A stretch of DNA of 59,795 nt, taken from Tannerellaceae bacterium. GTDB lineage: Bacteria > Bacteroidota > Bacteroidia > Bacteroidales > Tannerellaceae. Below the pieces are notes generated by a model. The model saw only the letters and a program-made list of their open reading frames with translations, was not told where the DNA came from and did no database searches. The position numbers were made by a program, and so were the translations under genes. This document shows, in pieces, positions 52,975-59,795 of this stretch (the stretch's first letter is position 1; every line of letters starts with the position of its first letter). The DNA lies in assembly GCA_031288175.1 (NCBI GenBank), contig JAITRW010000038.1, positions 1 through 59,795 on the forward strand. The letters are read 5' to 3'.

Positions 52975-54195
52975 ATGAAACGTATACTTTTTCTGTCGGT
53001 AGTTCTCAGTACGATGGTAGTAACCGCTTTTGCACAGAAGAAAAACGTAAGTCAAGCGCAGAGTATCGCCAAAGGCGGTTCTGATTTCATGGAAGCGAGA
53101 GAATTGATACAAGTTGCCTTACAGCATGAAGAAACGAAGAATGACCCCAAAACGTGGTATGTTGCCGGTTATATTGAAGATCAGTTGTTCAGTACCGAGA
53201 GAATGAAAGAAGTACTTGGAGGAAAGCCTGATCAGACAGTCATGTATGAAGCGCTTTTGAAAGAGTTGGCTTTTTTTGAAAAAGCCTGCGAATTAGACCG
53301 TCTCCCTGATGTCAAAGGTAAAGTCAAGCCTAAGTTTGAAAAAGATATTAAAGGTATCATGTCGGCCAACCACCTCTATTATATCAATGGGGGAGCTTTT
53401 TATTTCGATGAACGAGACTACCGTAAAGCCTACGAAGCCTTTGATCAGTATCTGCGTATCGCCGACAATCCTATCTTCAAAGGTGAAAAAACAGCCGAAC
53501 GAGATTCTAACTATATGACTGTCCGTTTCTATGCCGCCGTAGCAGCTACTCAACTAAGCGAACCTGAAACAGCTATTGTTGCCCTCAAACGTGCAACGGA
53601 AACTCCCGATTTCCGTATCAATGAAGTCTATCAGTACCTTTTTAATGAGTACGACGTGCTGAAAGACACCGTCAATGCCGAAGTAGTCCTCAAGGAAGCG
53701 ATGGGACGTGTCCCTGAAGAACCTTTTTTCCTCTTGAACCTAATCAATATCTACATCTATTCAAGCAGGAACAAGGAAGCCGTAGATTACCTGAACCAGG
53801 CCATCGTAAAAGATCCCACCAACCCTATGTTGTACAACGCGGTCGGGAGTGTTTATGAAGACGGTTTGAAAGACTCCGGAGAGGCTGAAAAAAATTTTTC
53901 CAAAGCCCTTGAAATAGATCCGGAATACATTGACGCCGTGTCCAATCTTGGAAGGGTCTATTACAATCAAGCTATCAGTAAACAGGGAGACGCTAACCTG
54001 ATCACCGACAACAAACTCTATCAGGAAGCCGTCGCTTCCGCAAAAGCTCTCTTTGAAAAAGCTCGTCCATATTTCGAAAAAGCGCACAAGCTTAAACCCG
54101 AAGAAGTAACCTACATGATTGCTTTGAGAGGTATCTACTATAATCTGAACATGGGTAAGGAATTATCCGAAATAGAGAAATTGTTGAACGAATGA
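52975..54195 (+). CDS. TPR-repeat protein, exported
   Basis: The protein starts MKRILFLSVVLSTMVVTAFAQ, a clear signal peptide; I reject a longer frame (from 52813) that runs over the end of gyrA. About five TPR-like helical repeats follow (LINIYIYSSRNKEAVDYLNQAI, SVYEDGLKDSGEAEKNFSKALEIDP, RPYFEKAHKLKPEE). TPR proteins act as scaffolds; this one lies directly downstream of gyrA, 52 bp away, an order I believe is common in Bacteroidales. Its function is unknown. The stop overlaps the next ATG (ATGA). Confidence 0.82.
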   Translation: MKRILFLSVVLSTMVVTAFAQKKNVSQAQSIAKGGSDFMEARELIQVALQHEETKNDPKTWYVAGYIEDQLFSTERMKEVLGGKPDQTVMYEALLKELAFFEKACELDRLPDVKGKVKPKFEKDIKGIMSANHLYYINGGAFYFDERDYRKAYEAFDQYLRIADNPIFKGEKTAERDSNYMTVRFYAAVAATQLSEPETAIVALKRATETPDFRINEVYQYLFNEYDVLKDTVNAEVVLKEAMGRVPEEPFFLLNLINIYIYSSRNKEAVDYLNQAIVKDPTNPMLYNAVGSVYEDGLKDSGEAEKNFSKALEIDPEYIDAVSNLGRVYYNQAISKQGDANLITDNKLYQEAVASAKALFEKARPYFEKAHKLKPEEVTYMIALRGIYYNLNMGKELSEIEKLLNE

Positions 54196-55319
54196 GGATG
54201 GTTGATCTGCAAAGCCAGTACGTCCATATCAAAAAGGAAATAGACGAGGCCATTCAAGAAGTCTTGAATAGTGCTGCCTTCATCAATGGACCACAAGTGA
54301 AGGCTTTCGCCGATGAGTTGGCTACTTATCTTGACGTTCCGCACGTCATTCCTTGCGCCAACGGAACGGATGCTTTGCAGATCGCCCTTATGGGACTTGG
54401 ACTAAAGGCGGGAGACGAAGTGATTGTCCCAGCCTTTACATATGCCGCCGCCATCGAAGTGATCGTCCTTCTGGGAATGACCCCCGTGCTTGTTGATGTC
54501 GACCCTGATACTTTCAATATTGATGCCGGACAAATAGAACAGACCGTTTCTTCACGAACCAAAGCCATTGTCGTTGTCCACCTCTTTGGTCAATGTTGTG
54601 ATATGGAGCGGGTGCTTAACGTAGCTAATAAATACAATCTCTTTGTCGTCGAAGACAATGCCCAATCTTTGGGAGCTACCTATACTTTTTCCAACCGAAA
54701 GACAAAGAAGGCCGGTACAATAGGACATATCTCTACAACTTCCTTCTTTCCAACCAAACCTTTGGGAGCTTATGGAGACGGAGGTGCTCTTATTACTTCT
54801 GATTCGAAACTTGCCGAGCGTGTCCGTTGCATTGCCAATCACGGGCAAAAAGAAAAATTTCATCACCGGATGATCGGATGTAATTCTCGGCTTGACACCC
54901 TTCAAGCCGCTATCTTGCGAGTCAAGCTCCGTCACATTGATACCTTTACGGAAACTCGCCGCCAGATAGCCCTCCGCTACGATGAAGCTTTCCATAGTTG
55001 CACTCACATTATTCCCCCATATCGTGCCTCCTATTCTTCCCATGTTTACCATCAGTACACTCTGCGAATAAGTAACGCCGAACGCAATGATCTGAAAGAT
55101 TACCTCCATACCAAAGGAATACCTTCCGCTGTCTACTATCCCCTTTCTATTCAGGAGCAGACTGCTTTCAGGGTACTCGTCCGCACAACCCAACCTGTGA
55201 TGCGGGAAGCCGCCCGTTTGAGTCGTTCCGTCCTTTCCATCCCTATTCATAGCGAAATGGACGACGCGGTGCAAAACAACATCATCAATGCCATACTCGG
55301 ATACGGAAAGAAACGCTAA
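54192..55319 (+). CDS. DegT/DnrJ/EryC1 aminotransferase, WbpE/WlbC-like
   Basis: The 375-residue protein is a PLP-dependent sugar aminotransferase: ANGTDALQIALMGLGLKAGDEVIVPAFTYAA, VEDNAQSLGA, and FFPTKPLGAYGDGGA with the PLP Lys. Together with the downstream oxidoreductase (32-bp overlap) it matches the WbpE-WbpB pair. That pair makes UDP-2-acetamido-3-amino-glucuronate, an intermediate of diacetamido uronic acids found in LPS O-antigens and in the A-LPS anchor of type IX cargo in Porphyromonas. The specific sugar is inferred from the pair. Confidence 0.83.
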   Translation: MRMVDLQSQYVHIKKEIDEAIQEVLNSAAFINGPQVKAFADELATYLDVPHVIPCANGTDALQIALMGLGLKAGDEVIVPAFTYAAAIEVIVLLGMTPVLVDVDPDTFNIDAGQIEQTVSSRTKAIVVVHLFGQCCDMERVLNVANKYNLFVVEDNAQSLGATYTFSNRKTKKAGTIGHISTTSFFPTKPLGAYGDGGALITSDSKLAERVRCIANHGQKEKFHHRMIGCNSRLDTLQAAILRVKLRHIDTFTETRRQIALRYDEAFHSCTHIIPPYRASYSSHVYHQYTLRISNAERNDLKDYLHTKGIPSAVYYPLSIQEQTAFRVLVRTTQPVMREAARLSRSVLSIPIHSEMDDAVQNNIINAILGYGKKR

Positions 55320-56325
55320 AGTACGTTTCGCCGTGGTCGGATGCGGACACATCGGCAAACGACATGCCGAGATGATTTGTCGTGATCAGGATGCTGAGCT
55401 TGTTGCCCTCTGTGACAATCGGCCTCGAAGCCTCCTTGCCCTTGAGGCTTATGACGTTCCCTTTTATTCTTCTATCGAAAGCTTGTTAGCCGATGCTCTT
55501 CATGCCGATGTCATCAATATTTGTACTCCTAATGGATTGCACGCCTCTATGGCCATCCTTGCCCTCGAAGCCGGATACCATGTCGTTATAGAAAAACCCA
55601 TGACGCTCACCCTGACCGATGCCGAGAAAATCCTCTATATTTCCGAAAGGCAGAATCGTCGTGTCTTCTGCGTCATGCAAAACCGCTATTCCCCTCCCTC
55701 TGTCTGGTTAAAAGAGATTGTAGATTCCGGATTACTCGGTCAAATCTATATGGTGCAACTCAATTGCTATTGGAACCGCGATGAACGTTACTATCTACCC
55801 GGTGGATGGCATGGCGACGCCCACCTTGACGGCGGTACCCTCTTCACCCAGTTTTCTCATTTCATAGATATCCTGTATTGGATTTTTGGAGACATACACC
55901 ATATTCAAGCCGGTTTTTCTAATTTCAACCACTTTCACCTTATTGATTTCGAAGATTCCGGTATTGTACACTTCAAGTTTGTAAACGGTGGAGGGATGGG
56001 TACCCTTGCCTATTCTACTTCGGTTTGGGATAAAAACATGGAAAGTAGTCTCCTCGTCATTGCCGAAAACGGTAGTCTCAAAATAGGAGGACAGTATATG
56101 AATCAGGTCGACTACTGCCACATCAAAAACTACCGGATGCCTATTCTTACACCCACCAACGCTGGTAATGACTACGGTGCTTACCAAGGATCTGCTCAGA
56201 ATCATCATTACGTCATACGTAACGTCGTCCGTGCACTTTCCGGAGTTGAACCGGTCACCGCAACTGCCCTGGAAGGGCTTAAAGTCGTTGACATTATCCA
56301 GCGCATCTATCGGTTGAAAAACTGA
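55288..56325 (+). CDS. Gfo/Idh/MocA oxidoreductase, WbpB/WlbA-like
   Basis: The 345-residue protein has the NAD-binding start VRFAVVGCGHIGKRHAEMI, the conserved EKPMTLTLTDAE with the catalytic Lys, and GGWHGDAHLDGGTLFTQFSHFID with a catalytic His. This fits the WlbA/WbpB dehydrogenases that oxidise the 3-hydroxyl of UDP-GlcNAc-uronate before transamination. It starts 32 bp inside the aminotransferase gene. No WbpD-like acetyltransferase or WbpA-like 6-dehydrogenase is beside it. Confidence 0.83.
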   Translation: MPYSDTERNAKVRFAVVGCGHIGKRHAEMICRDQDAELVALCDNRPRSLLALEAYDVPFYSSIESLLADALHADVINICTPNGLHASMAILALEAGYHVVIEKPMTLTLTDAEKILYISERQNRRVFCVMQNRYSPPSVWLKEIVDSGLLGQIYMVQLNCYWNRDERYYLPGGWHGDAHLDGGTLFTQFSHFIDILYWIFGDIHHIQAGFSNFNHFHLIDFEDSGIVHFKFVNGGGMGTLAYSTSVWDKNMESSLLVIAENGSLKIGGQYMNQVDYCHIKNYRMPILTPTNAGNDYGAYQGSAQNHHYVIRNVVRALSGVEPVTATALEGLKVVDIIQRIYRLKN

Positions 56326-56390
56326 TTAGATACAATTTTGTGTATTTTGTACCTCATGCGCGAAAACCTTGTCGTTGCTTACACAACCTT

Positions 56391-56419
56391 TTTGCCATTT
56401 AATTTTCCCCCTATCTTTG
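56391..56419 (+). promoter_or_regulatory. Promoter of the DUF3078 gene (TTTG-N17-TATCTTTG)
   Basis: TTTG at 56391-56394 and TATCTTTG at 56412-56419 form a near-ideal -33/-7 pair 25 nt before the start codon. Confidence 0.7.
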
Positions 56420-56444
56420 CTCCCCAAAATCATCAACGCTTGTT

Positions 56445-57809
56445 ATGAAAAAAGGGGTAACCCTCTTTCTCTTCCTTTTGACAGGAAAAATAGGAGCACA
56501 AGAGGCAGACACTATTATAGACCCTTGGTGGTCGGAAACCAATAAAAAAGTTATCGCTCCTTTAGAACAGGCAGGGATCCGGTTTGAGTGGTCGGAAGAT
56601 TCGGACTATATTCCCTCCAATCCACTTTTCCTCCCTATAGTTTACAGGCAAGGTCTGTTCCTCGAAAGTTTCCTTCTTTCCGTACCTTCATGGCCTGTCG
56701 GAAGTCCAATCTCTGCATTACCCTCATACCCTACCCCTGTCAATGTATTGCCCGAGTACACTGCCCGAAAAGCTATAAAAGATAATCTCTATCGTTTCTT
56801 CACACTCTACCATCCCGAATATTTCCGTTACACTTCAAACGACATCCCCTCAAGTTACATCGTTCCCAACTTCATCATCCAGGACACGCCACGAGAACTG
56901 CCCTTCGTTTTCGATAACGACCTGCATGCCGACGATATGGACGCTCCCATCCGGTTCATTCCCGATCGCCGTTATTGGAGATCGGCCTTTGAAAGTGCTA
57001 TCCACTTCTCCCAAACCTATTTTTCTCCCAATTGGCATCAGGGAGGAACAAGCAACCTCAACATCCTCACCCGTAACCACCTTAAATATGATTACTTGCG
57101 CGGAAAAATACAGTTCACCAACGAACTCGAAATCAAAGTCAGTACCTACACTGCTCCCAAAGATACCTTGCGTAACTATAAAATCGGTGAAGATATATCT
57201 CGCATCCGCAGTAACTTTGGTTATCAGGCTTTCAATAAATGGTTTTACACTCTCGACGCCGAATTACGCACCCAACTTTTTTCTGCCTTTGCTGAAAATA
57301 CTACTCAACGCATGGCCTCCACTCTTTCCCCCATTGCCTTCAATCTCGGTCTCGGTATGAAGTACGATCTGAAAAAAAACTTCTCCCAGCGACACAGGAA
57401 AATTTCCCTTTCCCTCAATCTTGCACCCCTCTCTTATACCCACATGTACAGTTTCATGGATGCTCCCGAAGATATAGACCTCGGACGGCACGGTTTCCGG
57501 AAAGACCCCGAAACCGGAAAGTTCGAAAACGTACTCCGGCAATTCGGTTCCACCCTTCGCGCCGACCTTTCCTGGCAATTCAACCGTAACGTCACTTGGC
57601 AATCCCGCTTTTATTATTTCACCAGTTATGACCGCATCGTCAACGAATCCGAAAATACCCTTTCTCTCGCCATTAGCCGTTTCTTTTCCACCCGAATTTA
57701 CCTCCACCTACGTTTCGACGATGGAGTAAGCAAAAAAGAAGGTTTCAACAGTTACTTTCAATTTAATGAGCTTCTTAGTTTTGGCTTTAACTATAAATGG
57801 GACTATTAA
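56445..57809 (+). CDS. DUF3078 family outer-membrane barrel protein
   Basis: The 454-residue protein has a signal peptide (VTLFLFLLTGKIGAQ) and a Bacteroidota-specific DUF3078 C-terminal half. That half begins NWHQGGTSNLNILTRNHLKYDY and has alternating hydrophobic strands ending in an aromatic residue-rich C-terminus (FGFNYKWDY), typical of outer-membrane barrels. The N-terminal 180 residues are Pro-rich and less conserved. Function is unknown. The gene has a good promoter of its own and is followed by panB after 24 bp. Confidence 0.8.
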   Translation: MKKGVTLFLFLLTGKIGAQEADTIIDPWWSETNKKVIAPLEQAGIRFEWSEDSDYIPSNPLFLPIVYRQGLFLESFLLSVPSWPVGSPISALPSYPTPVNVLPEYTARKAIKDNLYRFFTLYHPEYFRYTSNDIPSSYIVPNFIIQDTPRELPFVFDNDLHADDMDAPIRFIPDRRYWRSAFESAIHFSQTYFSPNWHQGGTSNLNILTRNHLKYDYLRGKIQFTNELEIKVSTYTAPKDTLRNYKIGEDISRIRSNFGYQAFNKWFYTLDAELRTQLFSAFAENTTQRMASTLSPIAFNLGLGMKYDLKKNFSQRHRKISLSLNLAPLSYTHMYSFMDAPEDIDLGRHGFRKDPETGKFENVLRQFGSTLRADLSWQFNRNVTWQSRFYYFTSYDRIVNESENTLSLAISRFFSTRIYLHLRFDDGVSKKEGFNSYFQFNELLSFGFNYKWDY

Positions 57810-57833
57810 AAAACAATGTAACCCCTAAATACT

Positions 57834-58658
57834 ATGTCAACAGCAAAAAAAGACACTGAAATCCGTAAAGTGACGACCCGCCGCCTGATAGAAATGAAGC
57901 AGCGCGGAGAAAAAATTTCTATGCTGACGGCCTATGATTTCTCTATGGCCGCTCTTATTGACAGGGCGGGAATAGACGTCATCCTCGTCGGGGATTCCGC
58001 CTCAAACGTGATGGCCGGTAATCTTACCACCCTGCCTATTACCCTTGACCAGATGATCTACCATGGTAAATCCGTCGTCAAAGCCGTCAAACGTGCTCTC
58101 GTTATCGTTGACCTTCCTTTCGGAACCTATCAAGGTAATTCCAAGGAAGCTCTTGCTTCCGCCATTCGTGTCATGAAAGAAACTCATGCCGACGCCATTA
58201 AACTTGAGGGAGGTACGGAAATACGTGAATCCGTCGAACGTATCCTTTCTGCCGGTATCCCCATTATGGGACACTTAGGGCTGACCCCTCAGTCTATCAA
58301 TAAGTTCGGGACCTATACCGTACGTGCAAGAGGGGAAGATGAAGCCCGTAAACTCATATCAGATGTGCACACACTCGAAGATGTCGGCTGTTTTGGCATT
58401 GTGCTGGAAAAGATACCCGCCGTACTTGCCGAACGCGTTGCTTCTGAATGTCTAATTCCCATGATCGGCATCGGCGCAGGGAGTGGTGTCGACGGACAAG
58501 TACTCGTCATGCATGATATGCTCGGGATCACCCAAGGTTTTTCCCCTCGATTCCTTCGTCGTTACGGCAATATCGGGGAAACCATCACACACGCCGTACA
58601 GAGATATATTGAAGATGTGAGGTCTAAAGATTTCCCTAACGAAAAAGAACAATACTGA
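57834..58658 (+). CDS. panB: 3-methyl-2-oxobutanoate hydroxymethyltransferase
   Basis: The 274-residue TIM-barrel protein has [32 protein letters not shown] for metal binding, [14 protein letters not shown], and [14 protein letters not shown], all standard PanB blocks. It adds a hydroxymethyl group from methylene-THF to 3-methyl-2-oxobutanoate, giving ketopantoate for pantothenate and coenzyme A. The C-terminus [20 protein letters not shown] is intact. Confidence 0.95.
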   Translation: MSTAKKDTEIRKVTTRRLIEMKQRGEKISMLTAYDFSMAALIDRAGIDVILVGDSASNVMAGNLTTLPITLDQMIYHGKSVVKAVKRALVIVDLPFGTYQGNSKEALASAIRVMKETHADAIKLEGGTEIRESVERILSAGIPIMGHLGLTPQSINKFGTYTVRARGEDEARKLISDVHTLEDVGCFGIVLEKIPAVLAERVASECLIPMIGIGAGSGVDGQVLVMHDMLGITQGFSPRFLRRYGNIGETITHAVQRYIEDVRSKDFPNEKEQY

Positions 58659-58680
58659 TTCCTCTTCAAAATATTTATAG

Positions 58681-58688
58681 TACTTTTG
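58681..58688 (+). promoter_or_regulatory. -7 box TACTTTTG of the DUF5020 gene
   Basis: TACTTTTG is a perfect consensus match 38 nt before the start codon; no clear -33 TTTG was seen. Confidence 0.5.
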
Positions 58689-58726
58689 CTGGCATTAGAT
58701 TTAGGTCACACAAAATAGATTGCTTC

Positions 58727-59413
58727 ATGAAAAAAGTATTCGCATTGATCTTGATTTTAGTGTCAGGACTTGCCCTTCAGGCGCAGAACATCCAACTGCA
58801 CTATGACTTCGGTGGTGCAATGTATGACGATTTGGATGGGCGAGCGCCGCTTACCTCCACCGTCGAACACTTTATTCCCGACAAATGGGGTAGCACCTTC
58901 TTTTTCGTAGACATGGACTACAAGGATGGGAAGATCATGAGTGCTTACTGGGAATTAGCTCGCGAACTTTCTTTCTGGAAGGGACCTTTTTCGGCACATG
59001 TCGAATATAATGGAGGTGTCGGTTTCGGTGATGCGTATCTTGCCGGTGCTACTTATACCTACAATAGCCCTAGTTTCAGCAAAGGCTATTCCATAAGTCT
59101 TATGTACAAAGGTATACGGCATACCATGTATCACAAGCCCCATAATTTCCAGTTGACTGGCGTTTGGTATCTTTCCCTTGAAAAGGGTTTATACGACTTC
59201 ACCGGTTTCGTTGATTTCTGGAAAGAAAAGAATCCATCCGGAAATTTTATCTTCCTCTCCGAACCGCAGTTCTGGATGAACCTCAACAAGCTGAAAGGCA
59301 TCGATGAAAAACTCAACCTCAGCGTTGGTACGGAAGTAGAGATTTCACACAACTTCGCTTGGAGAGATGGTCTATATATCATCCCCACCCTGGCCGCCAA
59401 ATGGAAGTTTTAA
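58727..59413 (+). CDS. DUF5020 family outer-membrane protein (Tsx-like barrel)
   Basis: The 228-residue protein has a signal peptide (VFALILILVSGLALQAQ) and a beta-barrel pattern matching the DUF5020 family of Bacteroidota, which resembles nucleoside channel Tsx. It begins NIQLHYDFGGAMYDDLDGR and ends in an aromatic residue (AAKWKF), the usual outer-membrane sorting signal. Substrate is unknown. It ends 91 bp before paired palindrome element 3. Confidence 0.82.
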   Translation: MKKVFALILILVSGLALQAQNIQLHYDFGGAMYDDLDGRAPLTSTVEHFIPDKWGSTFFFVDMDYKDGKIMSAYWELARELSFWKGPFSAHVEYNGGVGFGDAYLAGATYTYNSPSFSKGYSISLMYKGIRHTMYHKPHNFQLTGVWYLSLEKGLYDFTGFVDFWKEKNPSGNFIFLSEPQFWMNLNKLKGIDEKLNLSVGTEVEISHNFAWRDGLYIIPTLAAKWKF

Positions 59414-59504
59414 ACAGTACTCCCCCCTCAGAGAATAAATAAATATACCCCCTCCCCTTTGGGAGTGGCGAACCTTGCCACGTCAAGGTACTTCCTGCAT
59501 AGTC

Positions 59505-59537
59505 AAGCCATAGTTCACAGGGAACTATGGCTTTTTT
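59505..59537 (+). terminator. Intrinsic terminator formed by site A of element 3
   Basis: AAGCCATAGTTC pairs with GAACTATGGCTT around ACAGG (12 bp) and is followed by a run of T. It may end the DUF5020 transcript and also act as attenuator for the next operon. Confidence 0.7.
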
Positions 59538-59703
59538 GTGTCTATAAGGAACATCATTCCTGCTGATTATCAGCATCTTACCTTCTTTCCCATTTAGTAA
59601 TTTTGAGTGTCGGCAACGTACCGGCCTGCCAAAACCATATCCTATCCTCTTTACCCTCAACGCCTTACCAACTCCAAATCACCATAGTTCCCTGTGAACT
59701 ATG
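59509..59703. repeat. Paired palindrome element 3 (two inverted 21-bp sites, spacer ACAGG/CCTGT)
   Basis: Site A (59509-59529) is CATAGTTC-ACAGG-GAACTATG and site B (59683-59703) is its exact reverse complement. The interior is 153 bp and clearly related to that of element 2 (shared TTTGAGTGTCGG...GTACCGGC and TTTTTTGTGTC near the left end). Site B is extended by TCAC/GTGA as in element 2. The 328-bp gap between the DUF5020 gene and the next glycosyltransferase contains this element and an upstream GC-rich stem region (GTGGC/GCCAC around 59464-59482). Confidence 0.88.
59598..59605 (+). promoter_or_regulatory. -7 box TAATTTTG inside element 3
   Basis: TAATTTTG is an exact TAnnTTTG match, lies between the two palindromic sites and points to the glycosyltransferase gene. 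The same place in element 2 reads AAAGTTTG (8456-8463), one base off the consensus. No clear -33 box. Confidence 0.45.
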
Positions 59704-59741
59704 GTGACTATTCTTTTGACAGTCATCCCGCACACCGAACA

Positions 59742-59795
59742 ATGTTGAAAGTACTGCATGTAGTAGAGACCTTGGTATCAGGCATCCACACCTTC
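59742..59795 (+). CDS. Glycosyltransferase, N-terminal fragment
   Basis: Only 18 codons lie inside the window: MLKVLHVVETLVSGIHTF. KVLHVVE followed by a glycine-containing turn is a typical start of GT-B glycosyltransferases of capsule loci (compare KILHI.E...GG). The gene is cut by the right edge. Its position 38 bp after element 3 mirrors the Wzy-like gene after element 2, so a second polysaccharide operon probably starts here. Confidence 0.6.
   Translation, partial: MLKVLHVVETLVSGIHTF

Noticed and set aside
54552-55358. 268-codon minus-strand open frame opposite the aminotransferase gene
   Set aside because: The plus strand has a complete PLP aminotransferase with all motifs; the antisense product matches nothing I know.
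1-59795. CRISPR arrays, insertion sequences, prophage or rRNA genes
   Set aside because: I saw no regularly spaced direct repeats, transposase or integrase motifs, phage structural genes, or ribosomal RNA sequences.

Overview
The window is chromosomal DNA of a member of the Bacteroidota, most likely the order Bacteroidales (Porphyromonadaceae/Tannerellaceae/Dysgonomonadaceae-like; the genus cannot be fixed by eye). The evidence is the recurrent -7 box TAnnTTTG upstream of genes, the weak or absent Shine-Dalgarno sequences, and family-typical proteins: a NagZ-beta-lactamase fusion, DUF3078 and DUF5020 outer-membrane proteins, a TPR/PD40/CRD/OmpA lipoprotein resembling PorE of the type IX secretion system, and a serine-type sulfatase next to its radical-SAM maturase.

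Layout. 1-7.0 kb: end of an AlkD-like gene, a minus-strand operon (nagZ-bla fusion, recR, tsaB, hemW) and a divergent SufT-like/lpxH pair. 7.0-14.8 kb: a visibly AT-rich surface-polysaccharide island with a TupA-type ATP-grasp gene, a Wzy-like polymerase, two GT4 enzymes, an SGNH hydrolase, a WcaF-like acetyltransferase, a GT2 and a decayed polymerase-like remnant. 14.8-24 kb: PorE-like lipoprotein, sulfatase plus anSME, folB/cca on the minus strand, tRNA-Gly(CCC), argB and an M23 peptidase. 24-33 kb: TamB, a WcaJ-type initiating sugar transferase, an OmpA protein and gmd. 33-47.5 kb: rplU-rpmA-lysA, a membrane GT2, hisHA, clpB, glycogen-type GT4/GH57, an orphan NfnA/SudB-like reductase, tyrA, dprA, coaBC and a BASS-type transporter. 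47.5-59.4 kb: an unknown secreted protein, PepO-like M13 peptidase, gyrA, a TPR protein, WbpE/WbpB-like sugar genes, DUF3078, panB and DUF5020. The last 54 bases begin another glycosyltransferase gene.

The most interesting structure is a family of three paired palindromes (7061-7257, 8366-8561, 59509-59703). Each consists of two 21-bp sites of the form CATAGTTC-N5-GAACTATG in inverted orientation, separated by 153-155 bp, each just upstream of a polysaccharide-type gene. Within a pair the 5-nt spacer of one site is the exact reverse complement of the other, while the spacer differs between the three pairs (TAATT, ATAGA, ACAGG). The 8-bp arms are constant (one base differs, in the second site of the first pair). 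Pair-specific matching spacers are what an invertible promoter driven by a site-specific recombinase would need, and also what two RNA hairpins with mutually complementary loops would need. No recombinase gene lies in the window. Two adjacent genes of the same island also carry in-frame G9 tracts, and a G10 tract lies just upstream of the WcaJ-type gene, so slippage-type phase variation is a plausible second layer.

Many genes fit together as cell-envelope biology: glycan initiation (WcaJ-type), nucleotide-sugar supply (Gmd, WbpB/WbpE-like), assembly and modification (GTs, Wzy-like, acetyltransferase), lipid A synthesis (LpxH), envelope biogenesis (TamB, M23, OmpA proteins) and possibly type IX secretion (PorE-like).
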